A stretch of 64,000 nucleotides of DNA from Saccopteryx bilineata (lineage: Eukaryota; Chordata; Mammalia; Chiroptera; Emballonuridae): contig NC_089498.1 of assembly GCF_036850765.1 (NCBI RefSeq), positions 77,292,305-77,356,304 on the forward strand, written 5' to 3'. This document shows positions 12,750-23,149 of this stretch, one piece after another. The translations under genes were made by a program, and so were the position numbers. Position 1 is the first letter of the stretch. Every line of letters starts with the position of its first letter. The notes under the pieces are model-generated. The model made no database searches. It was not told the DNA's origin and was given only the letters and a program-made list of their open reading frames with translations.

Positions 12750-13620
12750 AATAACCTGGAAAGGATCAAACTGTCTCTAGGTAACCTAACTGAATTTAAG
12801 AACAAAGCTCAAAAATGTAAGAAATACAAAAAGAAATACAAAAAATCCAGTACCCAAAAACAAGATTTATAACATCTAGCATCCAGTAAAAAAATTATCA
12901 GGCATGCAAGAAAGCAGTAAATACAGCCCATATGAGGAAAAACAATCAATAGAAATGTATTAAAAATGATACATGTTAGAATTAGTTGACAAGGATTAGA
13001 TTTCTAAATATATTTTATATTTCAAGGAGGTAAAAGAAAGCATAATAATCCTGTTAAAGAGAGATGTAGGGGATAAAAGGTCCAACTTCTAGAGGTGAAA
13101 AATGTACTGAATAAGATTAAACACTGAGGAAGAAAAAATAGTAATTAATAATCCTGACAACATAGCAGCAGAAGCTGTTCTATATTAAGCATTGAAGGGG
13201 GAAAGGTGATCTAATATACATATTTGGAGTTTTGGAGAGGGGGGAAGAGAACAGAAAATATTTATGAAGTTAATAAAGGTTGAAAATGTTCCAAATTAGA
13301 TAAAAATCTGTAAGCCCATAAATCCAAGAAGCTCAATTAACTATTAAACGATACCAAGGAACATCATCAAATTGCATTAAATTAGTGATAAAAGAAAATA
13401 ATATTTAGAGTAGCCAGTTTTTTTAAGACAAAGATAAGAATGACAGCAGTCTTAGCATCTGAAACAATGCAAAGTATACCTTAGAGCACTGAAAAAAAAA
13501 GAACTGTCAACCTATGATTCTATAACCAGCAAAAATATCTTTCAAAGCTCTTAATGAAATGAATACTTTTTCAGACATATAGAAGCTGAAAGAGTCCATC
13601 AGTAGCTAACCAGAATAGAC
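12750..13620 (+). mobile_element. Ancient L1/HAL1-type ORF1 region, plus strand
   Basis: Word order matches the ORF1 region of old mammalian L1 or HAL1 elements: aatccaagaagctcaat, then caatgcaaagtataccttag, ctgaaaaaaaaagaactgtcaacc, ctataaccagcaaaaatatc and tttcagacatatagaagctgaaagag. It is heavily decayed with many stops and no usable frame. Confidence 0.65.
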
Positions 13621-13639
13621 CAGTCAGAAAAACTCAGTT

Positions 13640-13860
13640 CCCAGTGCCAGTTATAGCAATTACCTGCTTGCTATATGATCTTGAACACACTTGAATCTCT
13701 CTGATTCTTTAGATTTTCATCTGTGAAATGAGGAAAGTACCTATGTTATGGAATTTTTATGATCAATAAAATCAAACAAGACAAAGAAAATAATTGACAT
13801 TTGTTGAGTGCCTCATTTGTGCCAAGTACATACTATCTCATTAAAAATGGAAATAAAATA
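13640..13860 (+). repeat. MIR-type ancient SINE
   Basis: The phrases ctatatgatcttgaacacacttgaatctctctgat, ttcatctgtgaaatgaggaaagta and a following ctatgttatgg stretch correspond to the MIR core (ccttgggcaagtcac..., ctcatctgtaaaatggg...). It is old and diverged. Confidence 0.6.
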
Positions 13861-14908
13861 CCAAATAAGAGGCCTTTGACTCTGAGAATTTTTTAGGCTA
13901 TTATCTCTCTTCTCTTTATTCAGTAACTGAAAAACAGGTTATTCTAGAAATTGGCCCAAATAGTTAATCAATCAAATTTTGATGAAGCACTTCTCCTAAC
14001 TTCAATTACCACCATTAAATATGTTAAAGGTGGGAATGAACAACTCTCCTTGCTAGAATGGACACATCAGCTAATAAATCACTTTATGAAATGGTTAAGT
14101 ACATTCTAAATTAAACCTAATGTTTTGGCTTGTGTTTTGGCTGCCTAATGTGTTTTTTTTCAGTCACTTTTATTGAGGTATAATTTATATACTGTCTATC
14201 TAATTCTTATTGTAAACCTATTGGATAGGGGCCATGAGTGTCTTTGCAGCTTATACATTGCCCTACAGATTTTTTTGACACTCAATAAATGTTAAATAAT
14301 ATTTCTATTCAGCATTCTGCAGACAGGAAGCATATGGTAATAAATGTCACAGCACAGGTTGAAAATCTCCAAAAAGTTGTATGTTATATTTTTTTGGAAA
14401 AGCCAGTACAGACATTTTCATGAATGAAATTTATTTTTAAAAGGGGCTCCAAGACTCATATTTTATTTAACAATTTTCTCTAGTCTTTATTTAAAAGTTA
14501 AAATTTTTTCTCATCAGAAATAATATAATATTAAAAATAGTGTAACACTAATACAGTCTTGTGGGAAAGTATATAAATGATTTTTTAGATGGCATAAAGA
14601 ACAGGTAATTCATAGTTTGAAGGACAGCATGAGGAAATATTTAGAGGTTTAAGCAACATATCTTTTAGGATATATTGTATGAAAAGATATAAAAAGCCAG
14701 TAGTTCTTTATGATTAAATATCAGCATGACTTAGAGGTATATCAGAGCTACAGCTGTTGCAGACCTTAAAATGGTATTAGACTTTAACTCAATAATGTAT
14801 TTCTCACCCAGGGATTCTAACACTACTTAAATATCTTACTCTAATCTCAGTAAGGTTGCTTTGACTTGGCATAACAGAAGACATTGTAAATTGAAACTAA
14901 ACTTGAGG

Positions 14909-15281
14909 TTGACCAGGCGGTGGCGCAGTGGATAGTGTGTTGGACTGGGATGCAAAGGACCCAGATTTGAAGCTCTAAGGTCGCCAACTTGAGTATGGGC
15001 TCACCAGCTTGAGCAAGGTGTCGCTGGCCTGAGCATAGGATCATAGACATGACCCCTTGGTCACTGGCTTGAAGCCCAAGGTCACTGGCTTGAGAACGGC
15101 ATCACTCACTCTGCTGTAGACCCCACCCCCAGTCAAGGCACATATGAGAAAGCAATCAGTGAACAACTAAGGAGCTGCAGCGAAGAATTGATGCTTCTCA
15201 TCTCTCTCCCTTCTTGCTTGTCTGTCCCTATCTGTCCCTCTCTCTGTCTCTCTCTTCCTCTGTCACAAAAAAAAAAGAAAA
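14909..15281 (+). mobile_element. Bat SINE, CCTGA-head long type, clear target duplication
   Basis: The head gaccaggcggtggcgcagtgg is followed by the gcttgag-repeat body, the tail gagaaagcaatcagtgaacaac and gatgcttctcatctctctccc, a CT tract and an A-run. It is flanked by gaaactaaacttgagg (14893-14908) and gaaactaaacttgaag (15282-15297), a 16-bp duplication with one difference. Confidence 0.93.
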
Positions 15282-15559
15282 GAAACTAAACTTGAAGCCA
15301 AGAAATGAATTTCATGCAAAAGATAACATATCCCAGTTTATGTGTGTTGAGGAAATTGTTGACATAATCAGTTATACAAAATCATTTAGATAGTATGTAT
15401 CTAAAGAATTTTTCCAGATTTTCTTACCCAGTGATCAATCTGTTGACCATGCTTGCCTTGATTTTATTTTGTGAGGATTTTTAAAAATAATTAACATCTG
15501 AATGAGAAAACATCTAAATTTAGCCATGTTACTTAGTATCCTTATTTATAAAATGTGTG

Positions 15560-15960
15560 TAGCAAATCCAGGCACCAGCTTAGCTTGGTGCCTCTGACTC
15601 AAGAGTCTCTCATAAGGCTGTAATGAAGATGTCAGCCAGGTCTGTAGTCATATCACTTCTCAGGGAGGATTCTCTTCCAAACCCCTCACATGGCTATTGG
15701 TAAGCCTCACATTTTCAGCTTGTTAGCCATGGGCCTCTAAGGGTACTCACAACATGAGAGCTTATTTCCCATAGAGTGAGCTGAGAGAGTGCATATAAGC
15801 AGAAGGATGGTTGAACAAAACATTCCATCACTTTTGCCGTATATTTGTTAGAAGCAAGTCAGTAGGTCCAGCCCACACACAAGGTAAGGGAATTGTACAA
15901 GGGTTTGATTACTAGTAGTCATGGATCTTTGGGAGCCAATTTGGAAACTGCCTACTATAC
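15560..15960. repeat. Old interspersed repeat, class not assigned
   Basis: The run caggtctgtagtcatatc...cactcacaacatgagagctta...gagtgagctgagagagtg...cacttttgccgtatatttgtta...gggtttgattactagtagtcatggatc...gggagcca follows a familiar ancient mammalian repeat. I cannot name its class with confidence. Confidence 0.4.
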
Positions 15961-16084
15961 ATATGATCTACAAATAGAAATCATTGAATGTACACTTGAT
16001 GCTCTGGAACTCATTTGTTTAAACAATCCAGAGATTTTACCAAGAACTCAAATTTAGTAGGCAAAATGATTTTATAGTTTCACA

Positions 16085-16265
16085 TTAAATTTTTTAATTA
16101 GTCCTAGTAACAATTCAGTGAAATAGGTATTGTTGGCCTTAATTTCATTGCTATAAACTGATATCCTGAGTGACTTGCCGGACATTACCTAACAGATAAG
16201 CAATAAAATTGAGACTTTTATTGTAGGTCTTCTGATTCTAAGCCCTGTACTCTTTTCATGTGCCT
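16085..16265 (-). repeat. Possible MIR in reverse orientation
   Basis: The order aacaattcagtgaaataggta...gagtgacttgccggacattacc...gataagcaataaaattgagac...cttctgattctaagccctgtactctt resembles the reverse complement of a MIR. It is weakly conserved. Confidence 0.4.
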
Positions 16266-16542
16266 GTAACTGCCCCTTGATTAGTACTATCTTGCACTTA
16301 AAGCCATTCAAAGAGAGCATTATACATCTCAATATATATGCAAATATGTGAATCTTATATAAAGAGATTTTTATATGTAGATCTATATAGAGAAAGACAG
16401 TCTACTCTCATCTGCACCACGCCATTTAGGATTTACAGTATTGTTTCAAATACTATTCATAGTCTAATACCATTATAAGGTTGGCAACACTGTAGCAGAT
16501 ATATACCTCTAAGATAATAGTATCTGTTAGCCTAGAACTACA

Positions 16543-16615
16543 CTGCTCGCAAAAATTGGGGGGTATTTCAAAATGAATATGAAGCGTTGAAATATCCCCT
16601 AATTTTTGTGAGCAG
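16543..16615. mobile_element. 73-bp hairpin MITE, CA on both sides instead of TA
   Basis: The two arms are ctgctcgcaaaaattgggg and ccctaatttttgtgagcag, with the centre aaaatgaatatgaagcg. It has the same length and layout as the copy at 12531. The dinucleotide on each side is CA (16541-16542 and 16616-16617). Confidence 0.82.
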
Positions 16616-17214
16616 CATATATTTAGGGGATGGAGCATATATTTAAAAACTTGCTGGATGGAGAGATAAACAGACAAAGTAAAACAACAGAACTGCTTTG
16701 GTGGCTCCATTCTCCATTAACTTTTCCCAAAGGTCTGGTCTCATATGACTTGAGTGAGAACCATGGGGACTCTCAGTGAATTTTCTTTTTCCTCTGGCAT
16801 TGAAGAAAAAGTATATAGTTTATTTCAGATGAATGGGATGCTTTCTGCAGATAGTCAGAAGTTACCTTTCTTTGGTCCTAAGTTAGATCCTTCTGCTTTT
16901 CTGTTTCAGTTCATGATGTTTTAGCTACTCTCAGGGATCCCTGATGTCTGAGATTAAAAAGTAGAGTGGTAACATATGCAAGCAGATAATAGTTCTAACT
17001 GGGTTCAGTGCCTTGAAATGCACAGCAAGAAGTGGAGGGCTATGGTAGTGATAATAATTAGTTATACCCTTCATGTCACCCTGGAGAAAAGAAAGGTAAT
17101 TTTTTTAAAAAGCATTTGATAACTTCTCTAAAGAACTTTGTTGTATGGTTAGGAGGAACTTGGAACACAATCTTTCTTTACAGAAGCAAAATAATAGCCC
17201 CTACAACTACAAAG

Positions 17215-17285
17215 TGAATTTGGCAGTCCAGGATATAAGATCAATATACAGAAATCAATTGTATTTCTGTATAACTAGTTACCAA
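17215..17285 (+). mobile_element. Tiny L1 ORF2 scrap, plus strand
   Basis: The phrase ggatataagatcaatatacagaaatcaattgtatttctgtataac is the well-known L1 ORF2 stretch encoding [18 protein letters not shown] residues. Both ends are lost. Confidence 0.5.
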
Positions 17286-17423
17286 TTCAGCTGGAATTGA
17301 AATAAGAATACAAATGTTATGGCTATGGTTTAATATTGATTACAGTTAATTCTACTTTATAAATTAAAACTGAGGTGTAATCAGACAAAATGCAGAAAAA
17401 ATAGTTTTCTCCTCAATTGAATA

Positions 17424-18018
17424 CAGTTCTCCCTTAGCTGAGAGAAATATGTTCCAAGATCCTCAGCTGATGCCTGAAACCATGGATAGTATCAAACTCT
17501 ATATATACATACATAAATATGTTTTTATGTACATATATACTATGTTTATTACTAGATATATACACTGTTTATACATATGTGTGTATATAGATACACAGTT
17601 TTTCCTATGCATGCACAACTTTGATATATTTAATTTATAAATTAGTCACAGTAAGAGATTAACAACAATAATAATAAAATTGCACAGTTGTAATAATATT
17701 TTTATAATAGGCCCTGGCCTATAGCTCATTGGATAGAGCATTGGCCTGGCATGTGGATATCCTTGGTTCGATTCTTGATCAGAGCACACAGAAGCAAACA
17801 TCTGCTTCTCCTCACCTCCTCTCCCTCTTCCCCTCCCACAGCCAGTGGCTCTGTTGGTTCAAGCATGGCCCTAGGCACTGATGATAGCTCAGTTGGTCTG
17901 AGTACCTCAGCTTCAAGTGCTAAAAGTAGCTTGGACATCAGCCTCAGATGGAGTTGCTGGTTGGATCCCAGTTGGGGTGCATGTGAGAGTCTGCCTCACT
18001 ATCTCCTCTCCTCTCACC

Positions 18019-18058
<40 letters not shown>

Positions 18059-18371
18059 ATAATAAAAATTCTATGAGTAAAATAAGGATAACTTGAATAT
18101 AAGCACTGTGATAATGAGGCAGCAGATCTAGTAACCAAAATAGCTACCAAGTAACCAATGGGCAGGTCAGGTGTACAGGGTGGATAAGCCAGACAAAAGG
18201 ATGATTCACGTCTGGGCGGGATAGAGTGGGACAGTGCAAGATTTCATCACACTACTCAGAACATCACTCAATTTAAAACTTATAAATTGTTTAATTCTGG
18301 AATTTCCATTTAATATTTTTGGATCACATGTAACTGAAACTGCAGAAAGCTAAACCAAGGGGGAACTACTA
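17424..18371 (+). mobile_element. Tigger/pogo-type nonautonomous DNA transposon, split by a SINE
   Basis: The left end cagttctcccttagctgag and the right end ccaagggggaactact are matching inverted ends. TA lies at 17422-17423 and 18372-18373. Internal phrases (gatgcctgaaaccatggatag, aatttataaattagtcacag, gtaactgaaactgcagaaag) are those of a common mammalian Tigger-family element. The SINE at 17711-18058 divides it into two parts. Confidence 0.75.
17711..18058 (+). mobile_element. Bat SINE, GCCCTGG-head type, ending in (AAT)n
   Basis: The head gccctggcctatagctcattgg is followed by the B-box-like ggttcgattc, a CT-rich middle, cagatggagttgctggttggatcccagttggggtgcatgtgagagtctg and a tail that has become a perfect (AAT)n tract at about 18019-18055. 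It lies inside the Tigger-like element and is therefore younger than it. Confidence 0.9.
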
Positions 18372-18373
18372 TA

Positions 18374-19881
18374 AAGGAAATAATTGTCTTTAGTGCATAC
18401 ACATAATAAGCACTTGAGTTCCTCTTTACTTTCCTGCATAATCTCAGGATTGTGCTCTTTAATAGTGGCTTGCTAATCCCTTTAAATAGCTCTCAATGTA
18501 AGTATTCCATGCTTTACATTAACCATGAATTTTAGCTCTTTGTAAAACCTCTACTCAAAAAAATGTATTTGGTTGTTGTTTCACTAGCACCCTTTTAGCC
18601 TGGTCAGTGAAGCAGCAAGCCTACAACAAATCCTAAATAGCGTGGTGTAGATGAGAGTCTAAGACTTTAATTATATGTCATTTTATTCACAACACTCAAT
18701 TCCAGGAAGGAAAAAATGACTTTGTTGTTGTAAAAAGACATTATGTGAGTATCATTCATTGTAAACCAAAAATGATACTGTATTATAGCATAGACAACAA
18801 TGGGAACTGATGCTGAAAATGTGACCTGTCTGAGAAGCTGAATAATAGTGAAAGTTATCAAAATGAAAAGAAGTGTTAGTGTGAAATGCAGCCTTCTCAG
18901 AAATACTCTTTCCTGGCCTGTTTGATTTTGCTTTTGTTGCTTGTCATGCATGAATGAAAGTGCTACACTCTCAGGGGAGCAGGAAAGCCTGTGTGTCGGT
19001 TGTTTATTTCCTTAATCCCTCCTCCTTGGTGATTTTTGATGTCAGATCTAAAATGGAAAGCCTGTAAATATAATGATTATCACATGGATAATCACCTGCA
19101 TTAGGAACCACCCTGCTTCTCTATTCTAACCTTAGCTGTTCTCCACATGTCACATCCACTCTGCGGATGGATTTTAACCTGACTGCTTCATTAGATTTGT
19201 GAAACTCAGTACGTGGCTCCCTGGGGCAGCACAGATGGGGACTTGCTTGTTTTCTTTTCTCACTTTTACTGCAAAAGCACACTACAAAGTCCTTTTCAAT
19301 TTAGTGTGATCAGTTCGCTTGGAATTACTCTTGATATTTGGAATGCACGTTACTCTTCTGCCCACTATCTATGCCTCTTTTTCCTTCCCTACTTTCTGAC
19401 CTCATAAAGCCTTTTCTTTCTGTCTCTCCGTGCATTGAATCTGAGGATTAAAATTCTGCTTAAAATTCTTACTGGATCAAATTGTTTCCCTGTGTTGTTT
19501 TATTTGTTTTGGTGAGAGGGAAAAATAAATGTTGTTCCATCAATGTATCTGCAAACACCTTCAGATCAGAGGTTAGCTGTGGTGGGAAAGTCTGCAGTGA
19601 TGTGAGCCATCTGCCTTCTCTAATGGAGTGACTGAGGGAGGCAGCACTCCAAGATCAAAGGAAGGTGGGAGGAAGTGAGGAGATAAAATCTTTTTAACTC
19701 ATAGAACAAGTGCTGAGCTTTTCAGTGATAGGGCACAGCTCTGCAAACCTGTGTGAGGGAGATGCCAAGGTAGAAAATTTAGTTGACTTTTCTTCAGCAT
19801 GTCCTTCCTTGGTTAGAAATCTGTTGGCCCTTGGAATAGTTTACAGATGGAAAAGTGTCCTAGCGCCTGATTTCCTTAAAG
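18374..19881. other. Repeat-poor intronic sequence
   Basis: About 1.5 kb with no SINE, LINE or transposon end that I can recognise and no credible reading frame. It may include conserved non-coding sequence, but that cannot be judged without an alignment. Confidence 0.4.
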
Positions 19882-20189
19882 CAGGGGTCCCCAAACTTTT
19901 TACACAGGGGGCCAGTTCACTGGCCCTCAGACCATTGGAGGGCTGGACTGTAAAAAAACTATGAACAAATCCCTATGCACACTGCACATATCGTATTTTA
20001 AAGTAAAAAAACAAAACAGGAACAAATACAATATTTAAAATAAAGAACAAGTAAATTTAAATCAACAAACTGACCAGTATTTCAGTGGGAACTATGCTCT
20101 CACTGACCACCAATGAAAGAGGTGCCCCTTCCAGAAGTGTGGCGGGGGGCCAGATAAATGGCCTCAGGGGCATAGTTTGGGGACCCCTG
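19882..20189 (+). mobile_element. Nonautonomous hAT transposon, 308 bp
   Basis: The ends are caggggtccccaaacttttt and agtttggggacccctg. The 8-bp duplication ccttaaag (19874-19881) / cctgaaag (20190-20197) differs at one base. There is no coding capacity. A deleted relative in the opposite direction lies at 43485-43656. Confidence 0.9.
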
Positions 20190-20496
20190 CCTGAAAGAGT
20201 AGTGATCTGACATTTATTGTGTGTCTTGCAATTAGTTGGTCCTACTCTACCATAACAGGTCAGTTAATTGCATCTTAGATTTGTGTGAGCAAAACTGGAC
20301 ATTAAATGAGCAATTTAACTACATATGAATTTTGAGTTCTTGTATTTTAATGCAATTTTAGTCATACAAATCCTTTATATTAACTTTGTCGTATAGGCCT
20401 CTGGGGTTCTTTCATGCCTCTGAAAGTTCTATATAAGTAAGTAGTTCTAGCAGAGATTTTCAATGATCTTTTTCATATAAGAATTAGCTTAGTTAG

Positions 20497-20848
20497 GTTT
20501 TATTTTATTTTATTTTTTACAGAGACAGAGGGAGAGTCAGAGTGAGGGATAGACAGGGACAGACAGACAGGAACGGAGAGATAAGAAGCATCAATCATTA
20601 GTTTTTCGTTGCGCATTGCAACATCTTAGTTGTTCATTGATTGCTTTCTCATATGTGCCTTGACCACGGGCCTTCAGCAAACCAAGTAACCCCTCGCTTG
20701 AGCCAGAGACCTTGGGTCCAAGCCGGTGAGCTTTTTTTTGCTCAAACCAGTTGAGCCTGCGCTTAAGCTGGCCACCTTGGGGTCTCGAACCTGGGTCCTC
20801 AGCATCCCAGTCCAACGCTCTATCCACTGCGCCACCGCCTGGTCAGGC
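20497..20848 (-). mobile_element. Bat SINE, CCTGA-head long type, minus strand
   Basis: The T-rich tail is at the left and the head, reading ccaccgcctggtcaggc on this strand, is at the right. The target duplication gcttagttag is at 20487-20496 and 20849-20858. It is a relatively intact copy. Confidence 0.93.
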
Positions 20849-20858
20849 GCTTAGTTAG

Positions 20859-21849
20859 TTTTTAGTTTGGACAACTTGGAAAAATACTACATTGAACCTA
20901 ACCTTTTCCTTGACACTTAGGTCAGCAAATTTATTGACTATGTTGTATACAAAATTCTGTTGAAAGTAAATTTTCGAAGAGTCTAACCTTGTTTGCACCA
21001 GGTGTCAGGATCATAATTCTTTTTTTTTTTTTCATCTGCATTACTAAGCCTAAATTGATCATCCTGTGTTCTCTAGTGAACAACCTAAGAAACTACTTTC
21101 AGCTCATCACTTTCTGTAACTTCAGTGTTCAGCTGTAATCATCCATTTCAGCCTTTTTAAACCCTCAAAGTGGTTCTTTAAATTTAAATTTTATTAGTCT
21201 ATTGGATCATACGTACATACATACATTTTTTTTCTCAGTATTTTTGCCAACATGTTGGTAGTACCCAAATGTGTGCTGGAGACATTGACTGTACTTTCTG
21301 CCTTACATGGTTTGGTGCAGTAGTAATTTTAGTTGAGTTGGATCTGCTCACTACTTGGGCTCAAATCCCATCCTTCTATTAATATCTCTTGGCAAAGATA
21401 ATTTTGGAGGAATGTAAGTTAAGATGTAGAGGCTCTTGACAGTTGTCTGCAGTTTTTTTCATTTTCAAGAGGGAAGTAGAGCTGAAAAGTAATATTGCCT
21501 CCATTTTCTGTATAATCCTAAAATTAAAATATATGCACAAAGCAAAGAGTAGAGAAAGGAAAGGATTTGGTTGCACAGATACGATTTTGTCATTTGATAG
21601 CCTGTTATAACAGCATTAGGGTATACACTAATGATCATCAGACTGTGCCCTTAAGATATGTAATTCTAGAAAAACATTGTATATTTTAACTATATATTTT
21701 TAATATTCAACTTTTGTTGCCCTGTCATCTTATATCATAGAAAAATAGGGTTTGTTGGACTGTTTGTTATAATTTTCAAGCAATCAAAAAAGTAGAAAAA
21801 CTGAATACAACTAGGTTTAGTAATTAATATATTGCCTTTTTTGCTTCGC
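20859..21849. other. Intronic sequence, nothing recognised
   Basis: AT-rich sequence with no supported repeat or gene. Confidence 0.4.
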
Positions 21850-22620
21850 TTTAATTTTTAAAGAAATTCTACATGTATTATGCCATTTTATCCCTAAATA
21901 CTTCAGGATTAACTGTTAAAAATTAAAGGCATTTTTCTTACCAAATTGACATTTATTAATGTTATCCCAATTCTTGTTTCATGTTCAAATTTCTCCAGCC
22001 ATCCCCAAAATGTCTTTTATAGGTGATTTGTTCAAAACAGGATCCAGTTAAGGTCTATGTATTGCTCTTGGTCATTTTTCCCCTCCTCACTTTTTCACAA
22101 AATTAACTTATTGAAGAAGCCAAGCTATGTGTCCTATAAAATACCCTGCCTTATGGATTTGTCTGTTTGTTTTCTCAGTGTGTTATTGAACTTGTTCTCC
22201 TATTCTCTGAATTTCCTGTAGACTCAAGCTGTATAGTTGAAGTTTTGACTAATTTTTTTAATTTTGGTCAGAAAACTTTGTAGTTGATGCTGTGTACTTT
22301 ATAGTACGTTATAACAGAAGGCACAAAATATTTGGTGATCCCACTATTACTGATAATAAGTCATATGATCAATCAGTGGATTAAGGTTATGATAGTTTGA
22401 TCCTTCCATTATAAAGTTATAGTTTGCTCCCCATGATCAGCACATAATCTGATACTTTGATTCCATGAAATACCCAGTTCCTCATCATCCTTCCACCTAA
22501 TCAATTAGCATGCATTGGTGATCCTTGCCTGAATAAATTTCATTAGGGACTGCAAAATAGTGATTTATCTGAATCTATACACTTACTAGCGGACATTCTT
22601 CTCTACAGAAGTGCTTTCTG
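21850..22620 (-). mobile_element. Ancient L1 (L1M-type) 3' UTR fragment
   Basis: The sequence follows the old L1 3' UTR as read from the opposite strand: ttaatgttatcccaattcttg, then caaaacaggatccagttaagg, catcatccttccacctaatcaattagcatg and gatccttgcctgaataaatttcattaggg. It ends about 340 bp upstream of the ADK exon. The orientation is less certain than the class. Confidence 0.5.
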
Positions 22621-22961
22621 AAAGGTATTGTTTCAATTAAAAATATAACCACCAGCATTTTCCTTAGGTTTCAAATCATTGTCTTTCTTTGTTAGGGTCA
22701 ACACACCTGAACTCCCTGTGACAGTTACAGTAAAAACATGTCCTACATCTTCCCTATTCCAACTTGTGAAGTGTGTTGACATTATGCTGCCCTTTTTTAT
22801 GTCAAAAGAAAAAAGAAATCTTTTTTGGTGTAAGAATAAAAATTGAACTATGTGGGTATACTGAGATAATTGCATATAAGACGGCTGAATGAGTTTCAAA
22901 ATGGATTATTTCTTCATTACCTTGCACTTTATAATTAACTGTTCTTTTTTTTTTATTTCAG

Positions 22962-22997
22962 GAAGCTGCCACTTTTGCTAGAGAGCAAGGCTTTGAG
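22962..22997 (+). CDS. ADK: ADK (adenosine kinase) internal coding exon, 36 nt
   Basis: This exon encodes EAATFAREQGFE in frame, identical as I recall it to the segment just before TKDIKEIAKK in mammalian adenosine kinase (roughly residues 243-254 of the 362-residue long form). It is preceded by a strong polypyrimidine tract ending in ttatttcag and followed by the consensus donor gtgagt. It is exactly 12 codons, with phase 0 at both ends. ADK is a cytosolic/nuclear PfkB-family kinase that converts adenosine plus ATP to AMP plus ADP, so it clears adenosine and supports S-adenosylmethionine-dependent methylation. No catalytic residue lies here; the segment belongs to the large alpha/beta domain. 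Because both ends are phase 0, skipping the exon would keep the frame. Identity is secure because the next exon continues the same protein. The exon number is not assigned. Confidence 0.96.
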
Positions 22998-23111
22998 GTG
23001 AGTTAACCCACAATTGCACACTAAACAGATCCTAAAGGTTTTTTCTAGCTGATAATGAAGTTCTTTTGGACAGTGATTGATGTGCTATTATACTCTCAGA
23101 GCCTCTCAGCA

Positions 23112-23145
23112 GTTGCCATGGAAACTTGGCAGTCGTCATGGTTTC
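23112..23145 (+). promoter_or_regulatory. Candidate RFX X-box-like site pair in ADK intron
   Basis: The palindrome-like gttgccatggaaac at 23112-23125 fits the RFX X-box (two half sites around a short centre) with one mismatch to the perfect palindrome. A second related word, gtcgtcatggtttc, follows at 23132-23145. Both sit 115 bp past the 36-nt exon in repeat-free sequence. Function is only inferred. Confidence 0.35.
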
Positions 23146-23149
23146 TTTG

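Larger units (their letters stand above)
1..22961 (+). other. ADK: ADK intron upstream of the 36-nt exon (5' end outside window)
   Basis: Everything from the window start to the acceptor at 22960-22961 is intronic. It ends in phase 0. Only repeats and non-coding sequence were found inside it. Mammalian ADK is known for very large introns, which fits the absence of another exon here. Confidence 0.9.

Noticed and set aside
17711..17790. tRNA gene-like A and B boxes
   Set aside because: These are the tRNA-derived heads of SINEs. They are followed by the SINE body and do not form an intact cloverleaf gene; the same holds for the other copies.
18019..18058. (AAT)n tract as a stand-alone feature of interest
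   Set aside because: It is the expanded tail of the SINE at 17711, an ordinary origin of microsatellites.
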